Positions 20,988 to 30,656 of a stretch of DNA of 64,000 bases are shown here, piece by piece (the first letter of the stretch is position 1; the number at the start of each line of letters is the position of its first letter). Origin of the DNA: Pseudomonas baltica (lineage in GTDB: Bacteria > Pseudomonadota > Gammaproteobacteria > Pseudomonadales > Pseudomonadaceae); the NCBI RefSeq assembly GCF_031880315.1, contig NZ_CP134771.1:3034001-3098000 (forward strand). Reading direction: 5' to 3'. The position numbers were made by a program, and so were the translations under genes. The notes under the pieces are model-generated. The model was not told where the DNA came from, made no database searches, and saw only the letters and a program-made list of their open reading frames with translations.

Positions 20988-21803
20988 ATGTCTGATTTTT
21001 CCGGCTTGCCTCTGGTCATCGAGCCCTCCGAGCTGCAGGCGCGCCTGGACGCGCCAGGCCTGATCCTGGTCGACCTGTCCAGCGCCGCACGCTACCAGGC
21101 CGGTCACATCGCGGGCGCCCATTTCGTCGACCCCAAGCGCACTCAGCTGGGGCAAGCGCCGGCGCCCGGCCTGCTGCCCACTCAGGCGTCGCTCGAAGCG
21201 CTGTTCGGCGAGCTCGGCCACAATGCCGACGCCACCTACGTGGTCTACGACGACGAGGGCGGTGGCTGGGCCGGCCGATTCATCTGGCTGCTCGATGTCA
21301 TCGGCCACAAGCACTATCACTATCTCAACGGTGGCATGCTGGCCTGGGAAGCAGAGCAGTTGCCATTGTCCAGCATGACCCCGACCGCCGTCGGCGGCCC
21401 CGTTGCACTGACCTTCGACGATACCCCCACGGCGACTCGTGAATACCTGCAAAGCCGCCTGGGCACGGACGACCTGGCCATCTGGGATGCCCGCGGCCCG
21501 CTGGAGTACTCCGGCGCCAAGGTCCTTGCGGCCAAGGCCGGGCACATTCCCGGCGCCATCAATTATGAATGGACCGCCGGCATGGACAAGGAGCGTTCGC
21601 TGCGCATTCGCCAGGATATCGCTACCGTGCTCACCAGCCTGGGCATCACTGCCGACAAAGAAATCATCACCCACTGCCAGACCCACCACCGCTCGGGCTT
21701 TACCTATCTGGTCGCCAAGCACCTGGGTTACCCGCGCGTCAAAGGCTATGCCGGATCATGGGGCGAATGGGGCAACCACCCCGACACCCCGGTTGAAGTT
21801 TAA
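20988..21803 (+). CDS. Tandem-rhodanese sulfurtransferase (thiosulfate/mercaptopyruvate type)
   Basis: 271 residues with two rhodanese domains. The N-terminal domain lacks a catalytic Cys; the C-terminal domain carries the active-site loop THCQTHHRSG. It is probably a cytoplasmic sulfane-sulfur transferase; substrate preference (thiosulfate or mercaptopyruvate) cannot be read from the loop alone. It lies 9 bp before psd, so the two are likely cotranscribed. Confidence 0.9.
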   Translation: MSDFSGLPLVIEPSELQARLDAPGLILVDLSSAARYQAGHIAGAHFVDPKRTQLGQAPAPGLLPTQASLEALFGELGHNADATYVVYDDEGGGWAGRFIWLLDVIGHKHYHYLNGGMLAWEAEQLPLSSMTPTAVGGPVALTFDDTPTATREYLQSRLGTDDLAIWDARGPLEYSGAKVLAAKAGHIPGAINYEWTAGMDKERSLRIRQDIATVLTSLGITADKEIITHCQTHHRSGFTYLVAKHLGYPRVKGYAGSWGEWGNHPDTPVEV

Positions 21804-21812
21804 GGAATATCC

Positions 21813-22676
21813 ATGAAATCTCGCTTGTTCATCATCAGCCAGTACTTGCTGCCCCATCATCTGCTGTCGCGCCTGGCGGGTTGCGTCGCCGAATGCCGTG
21901 CCCCCTGGTTCAAGAATGCCTTCACCCAGTGGTTCGCCAAGCGCTATCAGGTCAACATGTCCGAAGCGCTGGTCGAGGACGTGACTGCCTATGAAAACTT
22001 CAACGCCTTCTTCACCCGCGCGCTGAAGCCCGACGCGCGCCCGCTGGACCCGACACCCGAGGCCATCCTCTGCCCCGCCGACGGCGCCATCAGTCAACTG
22101 GGCCCCATCGAACACGGGCGCATCTTCCAGGCCAAGGGCCACAGCTTCAGCGTGCTCGAACTACTGGGCGGCGATCAGGCCAATGCCGCGCCGTTCATGG
22201 GCGGGGAATTCGCCACCGTTTATCTGTCGCCCAAGGATTACCACCGCGTGCACATGCCGCTGGCCGGGACCCTGCGCGAAATGGTCTATGTGCCAGGGCG
22301 GATCTTCTCGGTCAACCAGACCACGGCCGAAAACGTCCCCGAGCTGTTTGCCCGCAACGAGCGCGTCGTCTGCCTGTTCGACACCGAACGCGGCCCCATG
22401 GCCGTGGTGCTGGTGGGCGCGATGATCGTTGCCTCGGTAGAGACGGTATGGGCCGGGCTGGTCACGCCGCCCAAGCGCGAGCTGAAGACGGTCCGCTACG
22501 ACGAGGCCGCCCGGGCACCCATTCATCTGGAAAAGGGCGCTGAACTGGGCCGTTTCAAGCTGGGCTCGACCGCCATCGTGCTGTTTGGCCCCGAACAGGT
22601 AAAATGGGCGCATTCCCTCACGGCCGGTTCGCCGGTACGGATGGGCCAAGGCTTGGCGTCGCCTGCCAGGTCATGA
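21813..22676 (+). CDS. psd: Phosphatidylserine decarboxylase proenzyme
   Basis: Membrane-associated pyruvoyl enzyme that makes phosphatidylethanolamine. The 287-residue proenzyme has the self-cleavage site LGST ([10 protein letters not shown]) near residue 250, splitting it into beta and alpha chains, plus the conserved [17 protein letters not shown] (catalytic Asp/His) and FSVN segments. A GGAATAT ribosome site precedes the ATG. Confidence 0.97.
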   Translation: MKSRLFIISQYLLPHHLLSRLAGCVAECRAPWFKNAFTQWFAKRYQVNMSEALVEDVTAYENFNAFFTRALKPDARPLDPTPEAILCPADGAISQLGPIEHGRIFQAKGHSFSVLELLGGDQANAAPFMGGEFATVYLSPKDYHRVHMPLAGTLREMVYVPGRIFSVNQTTAENVPELFARNERVVCLFDTERGPMAVVLVGAMIVASVETVWAGLVTPPKRELKTVRYDEAARAPIHLEKGAELGRFKLGSTAIVLFGPEQVKWAHSLTAGSPVRMGQGLASPARS

Positions 22677-22884
22677 GTACGCAACAGGTCCTGCGCCGAG
22701 GCCAGGGCTTGAGGAACGAAACAATCGCACGGGCCTCGAATTGCCCTGTAGCATCAGTGATCCGACGATGGACTCGCAATGCTGCTAGAGTCCGTGCCAG
22801 AGGCCAGTTGATCGAGTGCAAGACTCCCGTTCATCCGGGCCGCTATTTGCACGTGGAGCTGCAATCAATACCAGGAATTGAGTG

Positions 22885-24663
22885 ATGTCACGCCCCAGCC
22901 CCCACCTGTTGTTGCGCGCACCGACGCCATCGCAGTTGAGCCTGAGCTTCTGCGAGGCGAACCCGCGCGAGCTCAAACGCTGGATTGCCGCGCTTCCGAA
23001 AGCCAATATCGGGGAAATGGCGCGGCAGCTGTATCAAGGCATGGCTGAACTCAACCAACTGGTCACCCCCAGCGAGAACCGCCTGCAACTGCTCGAACTG
23101 CTGCGCCCCGAGGTCTATTACGTCTGCAAGCACCTGGAGCGGCACTTCCTCAATCAGGCGATCGTCCTCGACGAACGTGCGCGCAAGGTCGCCAATCTGT
23201 GCCAGGCCCTGCAAAACCAGCTGGCCATCGGCTACAAGCAGATCATCGTCGATATCGTGCCCAAACTCGGCAAGGATCGCCTGCAACTCCTCGCCATGGC
23301 AATCCAGCGAGCACTGCATTGCCTCAACGGCCCGCTGGTTCGCGCCAGCCTCCTGTATTGTCCCGTCCCTGAAGGCCTTTGGCTCGAACTGCACCAGCTG
23401 TACCAGATAGCCCGCGAACACAAGGTGCAAAACACCTTGGTGGTGGACGAACTGGCGCTGGCCACACGCAGCATGACCCCCGAGCAGACCTACGCCTGCG
23501 CCTTGCTGCTGGGCAGTTCGCGTTGCAACCAGATGCGCCAGAGCGCCATTTCCAAGCTGGCCGAGGCCTTGGAGGCCTGGAGCGCACTGGTCAAGATCCA
23601 GCCCGCCAGCGAGCCTTCGAGCCTGTTCGCCATCGCGCCCGGCGTCGACGGACCACCCCGCTACAAGACCCTGTTCACCGATGAACAAGTGGTCAATCTG
23701 CCCGGTCTGGACCCGCAACCTCTGGCCGAAGCGATCAAGACCTACCTGGAGCTGCCCGTTGAACAACGGGGTCAATCCAGGCTGATGATGCCCAACGGTA
23801 TCAGCAGCGATTTGTTGCAACTGGTGGCTGCAGCCTGGGGCGACGTCGCCGAGCGCACGTTTCAGCGCACCCCTGGCCAAGGCACCTTGACCCTGTGCGT
23901 CGGCATGAGCTCGCTGCATTACCACTTGGGCGGCGAGCGCTCGTTCAGCGACATCCTGCGCCGCCCGGCCGGTCGCGCGGCGGAGTTCGGTGCGGTGACG
24001 ACGCCGGATACCTGGGGCCACGCATTCGATGCCGAAAAGATGAACTCGGGCTTCGAAGAGATCCAGTACAGCCAGCCAGGCGCTGCCGGCGAGAGCGTCA
24101 ACAGTGCCAGCACCACCGAGGATTATCCGACCTACGTGCTGCAGATCGTCAACCACAGCCCGGGCGGCTATTGCCTGGCCTGGCTCAAGGACGTACCGGC
24201 GCAATTGCAGGCCGGCGAGATGGTCGGCATTCAGGACGCGCCCTCCCAGGGCTGGAGTATCGCCGTGGTGCGCTGGGTGCGCCAGGTGCGCAGCGGCGGC
24301 ACGCAGATGGGCATCGAACTCGTCGCCCCCAATGCCCAGCCGTGCGGCCTGCAACTGGTGCGCACCAACGAGCCCAACAGCCAGTATCTGCGCGGATTGC
24401 TGCTGCCGGAAATCCGCGCCATCGATATCCCGGCCACCTTGCTGGCACCGCGCCTGCCCTTTCAGGAAGGCAACAAGGTGGTGATCAATACCAACGGCGA
24501 CGAAAGCCGCGCCGGTCTTGGCAAACGCGTGGCCAGCACCGGCAGTTTCAACCAGTTCGAATACCGCGCGCTCGAGCAGCCGGCCGATCCAGGCAAAGCG
24601 CCTGGAGCAGCGGGCGGCGTGGCGCCGGAAGATGATTTTGATTCGCTGTGGAAAGACCTGTAG
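22885..24663 (+). CDS. Conserved hypothetical protein with PilZ-like C-terminal region
   Basis: 592 residues from the ATG at 22885, which has AGGA 8 nt upstream; a GTG three bases earlier is the alternative. The N-terminal two thirds is mostly helical and soluble with no motif I can name. The segment around DYPTYVLQIVNHSPGGYCLAW...GEMVGIQD...IAVVRWVRQ...MGIELVAPNAQPC resembles a PilZ-type beta barrel, but I do not see the RxxxR and D/NxSxxG c-di-GMP ligands clearly. The C-terminus ends in DDFDSLWKDL. It sits after psd, as in other Pseudomonas genomes. The function is unknown. Confidence 0.85.
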   Translation: MSRPSPHLLLRAPTPSQLSLSFCEANPRELKRWIAALPKANIGEMARQLYQGMAELNQLVTPSENRLQLLELLRPEVYYVCKHLERHFLNQAIVLDERARKVANLCQALQNQLAIGYKQIIVDIVPKLGKDRLQLLAMAIQRALHCLNGPLVRASLLYCPVPEGLWLELHQLYQIAREHKVQNTLVVDELALATRSMTPEQTYACALLLGSSRCNQMRQSAISKLAEALEAWSALVKIQPASEPSSLFAIAPGVDGPPRYKTLFTDEQVVNLPGLDPQPLAEAIKTYLELPVEQRGQSRLMMPNGISSDLLQLVAAAWGDVAERTFQRTPGQGTLTLCVGMSSLHYHLGGERSFSDILRRPAGRAAEFGAVTTPDTWGHAFDAEKMNSGFEEIQYSQPGAAGESVNSASTTEDYPTYVLQIVNHSPGGYCLAWLKDVPAQLQAGEMVGIQDAPSQGWSIAVVRWVRQVRSGGTQMGIELVAPNAQPCGLQLVRTNEPNSQYLRGLLLPEIRAIDIPATLLAPRLPFQEGNKVVINTNGDESRAGLGKRVASTGSFNQFEYRALEQPADPGKAPGAAGGVAPEDDFDSLWKDL

Positions 24664-24728
24664 CGAAAGGGTGCGCGTCCGGCGCCGATGAGGCGTGTCA
24701 GATGCATAGATATCGCTTGTTCGATTTT

Positions 24729-24752
24729 TCGGGGGCGAGCCCCTCGCTACAA
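24729..24752. repeat. Single REP of the GTAGCGAGGGG family
   Basis: CGGGGGCGAGCCCCTCGCTAC, a single copy 30 bp before the tldD-like gene. It is the same sequence family as the inverted pair at 30542-30626 and differs from the more common TTCGCGGGCAAGC family. Confidence 0.65.
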
Positions 24753-24781
24753 GGATCGGCAATCCGCCAAAGGAGCCAAGC

Positions 24782-26224
24782 ATGTTCGACTTCACCGCGT
24801 CACTCAGGCAGCGCTTCGCCGCCCTGAGCACGGGCGCGGAGTTCTTTTCGCTGCGTTACGTGCGTCAATCGCGCCAGTACCTGTCGGTGCGCAAGAACAT
24901 CGCCGAACCGCCCAGCCTGAGCCTCGATGAAGGGGTGATGCTGACCGTGCGTGTCAACGGTGTCGAGGCCTACGCGGCCACTCCGGATCTGTCCTTGCAG
25001 GGCCTGCAGCAGGCCCTCAGCCGCGCCGAGCACCAGGCGCGCGCGATCAAACCCCACGCCTTGCTCGACCTGAGTACTCAAGCCGTCGCGCAAGGGCGTT
25101 TCGACTACACCTCACCGGGTATCGAACAACCTTTCGCGTCCCTGAGCGATTGCTACGCCCTGCTCGCCGCCGAGTCCGCCGCCGTGCCCGTGAATAGCAA
25201 GCTGGTGAGCTGGCAGACCAGCCTGGGGGTCAGCGATGTCGAGCAGATCTACCTCAACAGCGCTGGCGCCGAGATCCGCCAGGCCTGGCGGTTCGTCTAC
25301 CCGGGCATCAGCGTCACCGCCCACGATGGCCGGGACACCCAGTCACGCAGCCTCGGCCGAGAGAACTTCGGCCAGCAGGGCGGCACCGACGTCATCCACC
25401 GCTGCGGCCTGCAAGGCGCTGCGGTACGGGTTGCCGACCAGGCCTTGCAACTGCTGGGAGCGCCCAATACCCCCGAAGGCCCGCGCGACCTGCTGTTGCT
25501 GCCGGATCAGATGACTCTGCAGATTCACGAGTCGATCGGCCATCCGCTGGAACTCGATCGCATTCTGGGCGACGAGCGCAACTACGCCGGCACCAGCTTC
25601 ATCAAGGCCGAAGACTTCGGCCACCTGCAATACGGCTCGCCGCTGCTCAACGTCACCTTCGACCCCGAGATCCCCGAGCAACTGGCCAGCTACGCGTTCG
25701 ACGATGACGGCAGCCCGGCCAGCAAGCAATTCCTGATTCGAGATGGCGTGCTTTTGCGCCCGCTGGGCGGCGCGCTGTCGCAGCACCGCACCGGCATGGC
25801 GGGCGTCGCCAACAGCCGCGCCTGCAGCTGGAACCGCGCGCCGATCGACCGCATGGCCAACCTCAATATCGAGCCCGGCGATCAGCCGCTGGAGCGCCTG
25901 ATCGGCAACATCGAGCACGGCATCCTGATGGCCACCAACCGTTCCTGGTCGATCGACGACGCCCGCAACAAATTCCAGTTCGGCTGCGAATGGGGCCAGT
26001 TGATCGAAAACGGCGAGCTCAAAGGCGTGGTCAAGAACCCCAATTACCGCGGTATTTCCGCGCAATTCTGGCGCAACCTCAGCGCAGTGGGCGACCTGAG
26101 CACCTTCGAGGTCCTGGGTACTCCCAACTGCGGTAAAGGCGAGCCCAATCAGGTGGTCAACGTCGGTCATGCCTCGCCGGCCTGCGTGTTCAGCCAGATC
26201 GACGTCTTTGGAGGCGATGCCTGA
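24782..26224 (+). CDS. TldD-family metalloprotease, divergent paralogue
   Basis: 480 residues with the HExxxH zinc motif of the TldD family (HESIGH, residues 249-254) and the TldD-type C-terminal half (GVANSRACSW..., NRSWSIDDARNKFQFGCEWG). TldD and TldE form heterodimers that degrade unfolded peptides or cleave leader peptides of modified peptides. The N-terminal half differs from canonical TldD of E. coli, so I infer a paralogue, not the housekeeping copy. AAAGGAG precedes the ATG. It overlaps the next gene by one base, so the pair is translationally coupled. Confidence 0.88.
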   Translation: MFDFTASLRQRFAALSTGAEFFSLRYVRQSRQYLSVRKNIAEPPSLSLDEGVMLTVRVNGVEAYAATPDLSLQGLQQALSRAEHQARAIKPHALLDLSTQAVAQGRFDYTSPGIEQPFASLSDCYALLAAESAAVPVNSKLVSWQTSLGVSDVEQIYLNSAGAEIRQAWRFVYPGISVTAHDGRDTQSRSLGRENFGQQGGTDVIHRCGLQGAAVRVADQALQLLGAPNTPEGPRDLLLLPDQMTLQIHESIGHPLELDRILGDERNYAGTSFIKAEDFGHLQYGSPLLNVTFDPEIPEQLASYAFDDDGSPASKQFLIRDGVLLRPLGGALSQHRTGMAGVANSRACSWNRAPIDRMANLNIEPGDQPLERLIGNIEHGILMATNRSWSIDDARNKFQFGCEWGQLIENGELKGVVKNPNYRGISAQFWRNLSAVGDLSTFEVLGTPNCGKGEPNQVVNVGHASPACVFSQIDVFGGDA

Positions 26225-27555
26225 TGCATAACGAATCCTTCGCCCATTTCCAGGCGCTGGTGCACTGGCTCAGCGAGTCGATCGACGCCCCGGCGCAGTT
26301 CACCTTCGGCTACAACGCCGAGGCCTCGGACTTTATCCGTTTCAACCATGCCAAAGTGCGCCAGGCGGGGCACGTGACGCAGATCCAGGTCGATCTCAAA
26401 CTGATCGATAACGGCCGCCAGGCCACGATGCACCTGGCCTTGAGTGGGCATCTGGGGGTCGATCGTCAGCGTCTGGCCGACGCCCTGCGTTCATTGCGGT
26501 CGACATTGCCGCTGTTGCCGGCCGACCCCTATCTGCAACTCAACAGCAGCGATTGGCAGAGCCATGTGGTGCTCGAACAGCCGTTGCCCGATCCCGATGC
26601 AGTGGTGCGGCAAATCTGCGCGGCGGCGGGCAGCCTCGACCTGGTGGGCATCTATGCCGCTGGCCCGATCAGCCGCGGCTTCGCCAACTCCCACGGTGCG
26701 GTCGGCTGGCATCAGGCCAATAGTTTCAATCTGGACTGGAGCCTGTTCCATGCCAACGGCGAGGCGGTCAAGGCCAACTACGCCGGCCAGCGCTGGCAGC
26801 AAGGGGCGTTCGAAACGCGCCTGCAGGCCGCACGCCAGCAATTGCAACATCTGACCCAGCCCCTCAAGACCCTGCAACCCGGTCGCTACCGCGCCTATGT
26901 GGCGCCAGCCGCCATGGACGAACTGGTCGGAATGCTCAGCTGGGGTGGTTTTTCCGCCCAGGCCATCGCCAGCAAGAACAGCCCGTTGCAGCGCCTCTAC
27001 GAAGGCGATCAGCATCTGAGCCCGCTGGTCACGCTCAGCGAACAGGTCAGCGGCTCGCTGAGCCCGAGCTTTTCCGAAGAAGGCTACCCCCGCGACGACC
27101 TCGTGCTGATCCGCCAGGGCCGCGCCGGCGAGCGCTTGATCGATTCGCGCAGCGCCAGCGAATATGCCCTGCACTGTAACGGCGCGGGCGGCGGTGAATA
27201 CCCGAGCGCGCTGGAGATGGCGGCCGGCGAGCTGCGCGAGCAGGACATCCTGCAACGCCTGGGCACCGGGCTATACATCAGTAATCTGTGGTACCTCAAC
27301 TACTCGGATCTGCCCGCCGCGCGCATGACCGGGCTGACCCGATTCGCGACCTTCTGGGTCGAGGACGGGCGCATCCAGGCCCCGGTGAGCACCATGCGTT
27401 TCGATGACAGCCTCTACAGCCTGTTCGGCGAGCAGCTGGAAGCCCTGACGGTAGAGCGCGAGATGATTCTTTCCACCAGTACTTACAGTGAACGACGAAC
27501 GTCTTCGAGTCATTTGCCCGGGGCGTTGATAAAAGGCATTACCTTGACCTTGTAG
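26224..27555 (+). CDS. TldE/PmbA-family partner protein
   Basis: 443 residues. As expected for TldE, there is no HExxxH motif; the C-terminal half has the family pattern (LSEQVSGSLSPSFSEEGYPRDDLVLIRQG, TGLYISNLWYLNYSD, FWVEDGRIQAPVSTMRFDDSLY, given here in pieces). Its ATG overlaps the stop of the TldD-like gene (TGATG), so it is probably made in equal amounts and forms the heterodimer. No modified-peptide precursor or maturation enzyme is apparent nearby. Confidence 0.88.
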   Translation: MHNESFAHFQALVHWLSESIDAPAQFTFGYNAEASDFIRFNHAKVRQAGHVTQIQVDLKLIDNGRQATMHLALSGHLGVDRQRLADALRSLRSTLPLLPADPYLQLNSSDWQSHVVLEQPLPDPDAVVRQICAAAGSLDLVGIYAAGPISRGFANSHGAVGWHQANSFNLDWSLFHANGEAVKANYAGQRWQQGAFETRLQAARQQLQHLTQPLKTLQPGRYRAYVAPAAMDELVGMLSWGGFSAQAIASKNSPLQRLYEGDQHLSPLVTLSEQVSGSLSPSFSEEGYPRDDLVLIRQGRAGERLIDSRSASEYALHCNGAGGGEYPSALEMAAGELREQDILQRLGTGLYISNLWYLNYSDLPAARMTGLTRFATFWVEDGRIQAPVSTMRFDDSLYSLFGEQLEALTVEREMILSTSTYSERRTSSSHLPGALIKGITLTL

Positions 27556-27567
27556 CGGTTTCAAAAG

Positions 27568-27637
27568 CTTCGCGGGCAAGCCTTGCTCCCACAAAGAGCT
27601 CAGTGTGCAGTTGTGGGCGCAAGGCTTGCCCGCGAAG
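27568..27637. repeat. REPIN (inverted REP pair)
   Basis: CTTCGCGGGCAAGCCTTGC... and its inverted copy ...GCAAGGCTTGCCCGCGAAG separated by about 20 bp, between the TldE-like gene and the MFS gene. Confidence 0.8.
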
Positions 27638-27672
27638 GAAGCGCCGCGGACTCCAACCAATAAGAGCTAACA

Positions 27673-29097
27673 ATGCCCACACGACCACCGCTTGACCCCG
27701 TCACCGCTCGCTGGCTGCCCTGGGTGGTGGCCATCGCGTTCTTCATGCAATCGCTCGACGGCACCATCCTCAATACCGCACTGCCGGCCATGGCCCGCGA
27801 TCTGGCAGAAAACCCGCTGCGCATGCAGTCGGTGGTGATCGCCTACATGCTCACTGTGGCCTTGCTGATCCCGGGCTCAGGGTGGATTGCCGATCGTTTC
27901 GGCACCAAAAAGGTGTTTTTCAGCGCCATCTTCCTGTTCAGCCTGGGCTCGCTGGCCTGCGCACTCTCGCACACGCTGAACATGCTGGTGATCTCGCGCA
28001 TTCTGCAGGGCCTGGGTGGTGCACTGATGCTACCGGTAGGGCGACTGGTGGTGTTGCGCACCTATCCGCGCTCGGAGCTGGTGCGCATTCTCAGTTTCAT
28101 CACCGTGCCCGGCCTGCTAGGGCCGCTGATCGGCCCGACGCTGGGCGGCTGGATGGTGCAATACCTGACGTGGCACTGGATCTTCCTGATCAATCTGCCG
28201 GTGGGCGTGATCGGCTGTTGGGCGATCTGGAAAATCCTCCCGGACCTGCGCGGTAGCACCCGCACCGCGTTCGACGGCGTGGGTTTTTTGCTGTTCGGCG
28301 CGGCGATGGTGTTGATCACTATCGCTATGGAAGGCCTGGGTGAATTGCATCTGCCACACCTGCGGGTGATGCTCCTGCTGTTTGCCGGCATGGCATGCCT
28401 GGCGGCATACTGGCTACGCGCCGGTCACATCGACAACCCGCTGTTTTCACCGACGCTATTCCGTACCCGCAGTTTCGCCGTCGGCATCCTCGGCAACCTG
28501 TTCGCGCGCCTGGGCGGCGGCGCCTTGCCGTTCCTGGTGCCGTTGTTGCTGCAGGTAGCGATGGGCTACTCGCCTTCGGAAGCCGGGATGAGCATGATCC
28601 CCCTGGCAGCGGCAGCGATGATCGCCAAGTCGATTGCCAAGCCGCTGATCGAGCGCTTTGGCTACCGAGTCATTCTGACCTGTAACACTCTGCTGCTGGG
28701 TGCTTTGCTGTGCAGCCTGGGCCTGGTTACGCCGGCGACACCCTATGGACTGTTGCTGGTTCAGCTGAGCCTGCTCGGGGCGGTCAATTCGATGCAGTTC
28801 ACGGCGATGAATACCGTGACGCTGATCGACCTCAATGATGCCGACGCCAGCAGCGGCAACAGCTTGCTGTCGGTAGTGGCACAACTGGCCATGAGCCTGG
28901 GCGTGGCCTGCGCCGGGGCGCTGCTCGGCGGTTTCAGTACCTCGGTGGGTATCGACGGCACCACCACGGTGGACGCGTTTCAGATGACTTTCCTCACCAT
29001 CGGCATCATGACCATGCTGGCGGCGGCGATCTTTGCCCAGCTGTCGAACAAGCCCAGCAGCGGTACGCCCCGTCAGGAAGCCGAAATCGAAGCATAG
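27673..29097 (+). CDS. MFS drug exporter, DHA2/MdtD-like
   Basis: 474 residues, strongly hydrophobic with about 14 predicted membrane helices, typical of the DHA2 branch of the major facilitator superfamily. Motif A-like GWIADRFGTKK lies between helices 2 and 3, SLDGTILNTALPAMA forms helix 1 (motif D1) and GPLIGPTLGGWM is the antiporter motif C. It resembles MdtD; substrates are not predictable. There is no adjacent regulator or membrane-fusion protein. Confidence 0.88.
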   Translation: MPTRPPLDPVTARWLPWVVAIAFFMQSLDGTILNTALPAMARDLAENPLRMQSVVIAYMLTVALLIPGSGWIADRFGTKKVFFSAIFLFSLGSLACALSHTLNMLVISRILQGLGGALMLPVGRLVVLRTYPRSELVRILSFITVPGLLGPLIGPTLGGWMVQYLTWHWIFLINLPVGVIGCWAIWKILPDLRGSTRTAFDGVGFLLFGAAMVLITIAMEGLGELHLPHLRVMLLLFAGMACLAAYWLRAGHIDNPLFSPTLFRTRSFAVGILGNLFARLGGGALPFLVPLLLQVAMGYSPSEAGMSMIPLAAAAMIAKSIAKPLIERFGYRVILTCNTLLLGALLCSLGLVTPATPYGLLLVQLSLLGAVNSMQFTAMNTVTLIDLNDADASSGNSLLSVVAQLAMSLGVACAGALLGGFSTSVGIDGTTTVDAFQMTFLTIGIMTMLAAAIFAQLSNKPSSGTPRQEAEIEA

Positions 29098-29157
29098 GGT
29101 CATGCGTCACGGGCTGTTACACTGCGCGACATTTTGCTTTTTTTGCAGGGCCGTCCC

Positions 29158-30537
29158 GTGACCAACACCGCTTTCAATACTTTGCCGCTGTCTGCCGGCA
29201 TGCTGGCTAACCTCGAATCACTCGGTTATGCCCAGATGACGCCAATCCAGGCGCAAAGCTTGCCGGTGATCGTCAAGGGCCTGGACCTGATCGCCCAGGC
29301 CAAGACCGGCAGCGGCAAGACCGCCGCGTTCGGGATCGGCCTGCTCAACCCGATCAATCCGCGCTACTTTGGTTGCCAGGCACTGGTCATATGCCCCACC
29401 CGCGAGCTGGCCGACCAGGTGGCCAAGGAAATCCGCCGCCTGGCGCGCTCCGAAGACAATATCAAGGTGCTGACCCTGTCCGGCGGCGTGTCCTTCGGCC
29501 CGCAGATCGCCTCCCTGGAGCACGGCGCGCACATCATCGTCGGCACCCCCGGGCGCATCCAGCAGCACCTGCGCAAGGGTTCGCTGGTGCTCGACGGCCT
29601 CAACACGCTGGTGTTGGACGAAGCCGACCGTATGCTCGACATGGGCTTTTACGACTCTATCGCCGACATCATCGAGCAGACCCCGGCGCGCCGGCAGACC
29701 TTGCTGTTCTCGGCCACCTACCCGGTCGGCATCAAGCAGCTGTCGTCGAAGTTCATGCGCGATCCGCAGCAGGTCAAGGCTGAATCGCTGCATGCCGACA
29801 GCCAGATCGAGCAACGCTTCTACGAGATCTCTCCGGACGAGCGCATGAGCGCCGTGACCAAGGTGCTGGGCCACTTCCGCCCGCAGTCCTGCGTGGCGTT
29901 CTGCTTTACCAAGCAGCAGTGCCAGGAGACGGTCGACCATCTGGTCGCCAAGGGCTTCAGCGCCGTGGCCTTGCATGGCGATCTCGAGCAGCGCGACCGC
30001 GACCAGGTGCTGGCGATGTTCGCCAACCGCAGCACCTCGGTGCTGGTGGCCACCGATGTCGCCGCGCGCGGCCTGGATATCGATGCGCTGGACATGGTGC
30101 TCAACGTCGAGTTGGCGCGTGATTCGGAAATCCACATTCACCGCGTCGGCCGTACCGGTCGTGCTGGCGAGAGCGGCGTAGCTATCAGCCTGGTAGCACC
30201 GGGCGAAGCGCATCGCGCGCAGGCGATCGAGCAACTGCAGAAATCGCCGCTCAACTGGGCGCCGCTGAGCGAGCTGGTGTCCAAAGGCGGCGCGCCGCTG
30301 CTGCCACCCATGTCGACCCTGCTGATCGGCGCCGGGCGCAAAGACAAAGTACGCCCCGGGGATATCCTTGGCGCCTTGACCGGTGACGCGGGCATCGCCG
30401 GCACTCAAGTGGGCAAGATCGCGATTTTCGACTTCCAGGCTTATGTGGCGGTAGAGCGTGATGTCGCCAAAGAGGCGGTTCAGCGCCTCAATAGCGGCAA
30501 GATCAAGGGTCGCTCGCTGAAAGTGCGGATTCTTTAA
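29158..30537 (+). CDS. dbpA: ATP-dependent RNA helicase DbpA
   Basis: DEAD-box helicase that acts on 23S rRNA during 50S assembly. From the GTG at 29158 there are 459 residues. The GTG is preferred because AGGG lies 7 nt upstream and because the eight extra upstream codons have no family match. The Q motif, AKTGSGKT, DEAD, SAT and HRVGRTGRAG are all present, and the C-terminal 75 residues (KDKVRPGDILGALTGDAGIAG...) form the RNA-binding domain specific to DbpA. Confidence 0.95.
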   Translation: MTNTAFNTLPLSAGMLANLESLGYAQMTPIQAQSLPVIVKGLDLIAQAKTGSGKTAAFGIGLLNPINPRYFGCQALVICPTRELADQVAKEIRRLARSEDNIKVLTLSGGVSFGPQIASLEHGAHIIVGTPGRIQQHLRKGSLVLDGLNTLVLDEADRMLDMGFYDSIADIIEQTPARRQTLLFSATYPVGIKQLSSKFMRDPQQVKAESLHADSQIEQRFYEISPDERMSAVTKVLGHFRPQSCVAFCFTKQQCQETVDHLVAKGFSAVALHGDLEQRDRDQVLAMFANRSTSVLVATDVAARGLDIDALDMVLNVELARDSEIHIHRVGRTGRAGESGVAISLVAPGEAHRAQAIEQLQKSPLNWAPLSELVSKGGAPLLPPMSTLLIGAGRKDKVRPGDILGALTGDAGIAGTQVGKIAIFDFQAYVAVERDVAKEAVQRLNSGKIKGRSLKVRIL

Positions 30538-30541
30538 ACCT

Positions 30542-30626
30542 TTGTAGCGAGGGGCTTGCCCTTGACTCGGCGTGTCTGGCACACCCGATGTCTGAGCTAT
30601 TGTCGGGGACAGGCCCCCTCGCTACG
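30542..30626. repeat. Inverted REP pair, GTAGCGAGGGG family
   Basis: TGTAGCGAGGGGCTTGCCC at the left end and GGGGACAGGCCCCCTCGCTAC at the right, given here with the spacer omitted; about 40 bp lie between the arms. It ends about 30 bp before the YhiN-type gene start. Confidence 0.7.
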
Positions 30627-30656
30627 GTGATTTTCGTTTTCCGGGAGAACCCCGCA

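Noticed and set aside
20160..21722. 520-codon minus-strand open frame across the HDOD/rhodanese region
   Set aside because: It overlaps a well-supported rhodanese gene in antisense and looks like shadow sequence.
22888..24831. 647-codon open frame on the minus strand opposite the hypothetical gene
   Set aside because: It mirrors the plus-strand gene codon for codon, has no ribosome site and no recognisable domain.
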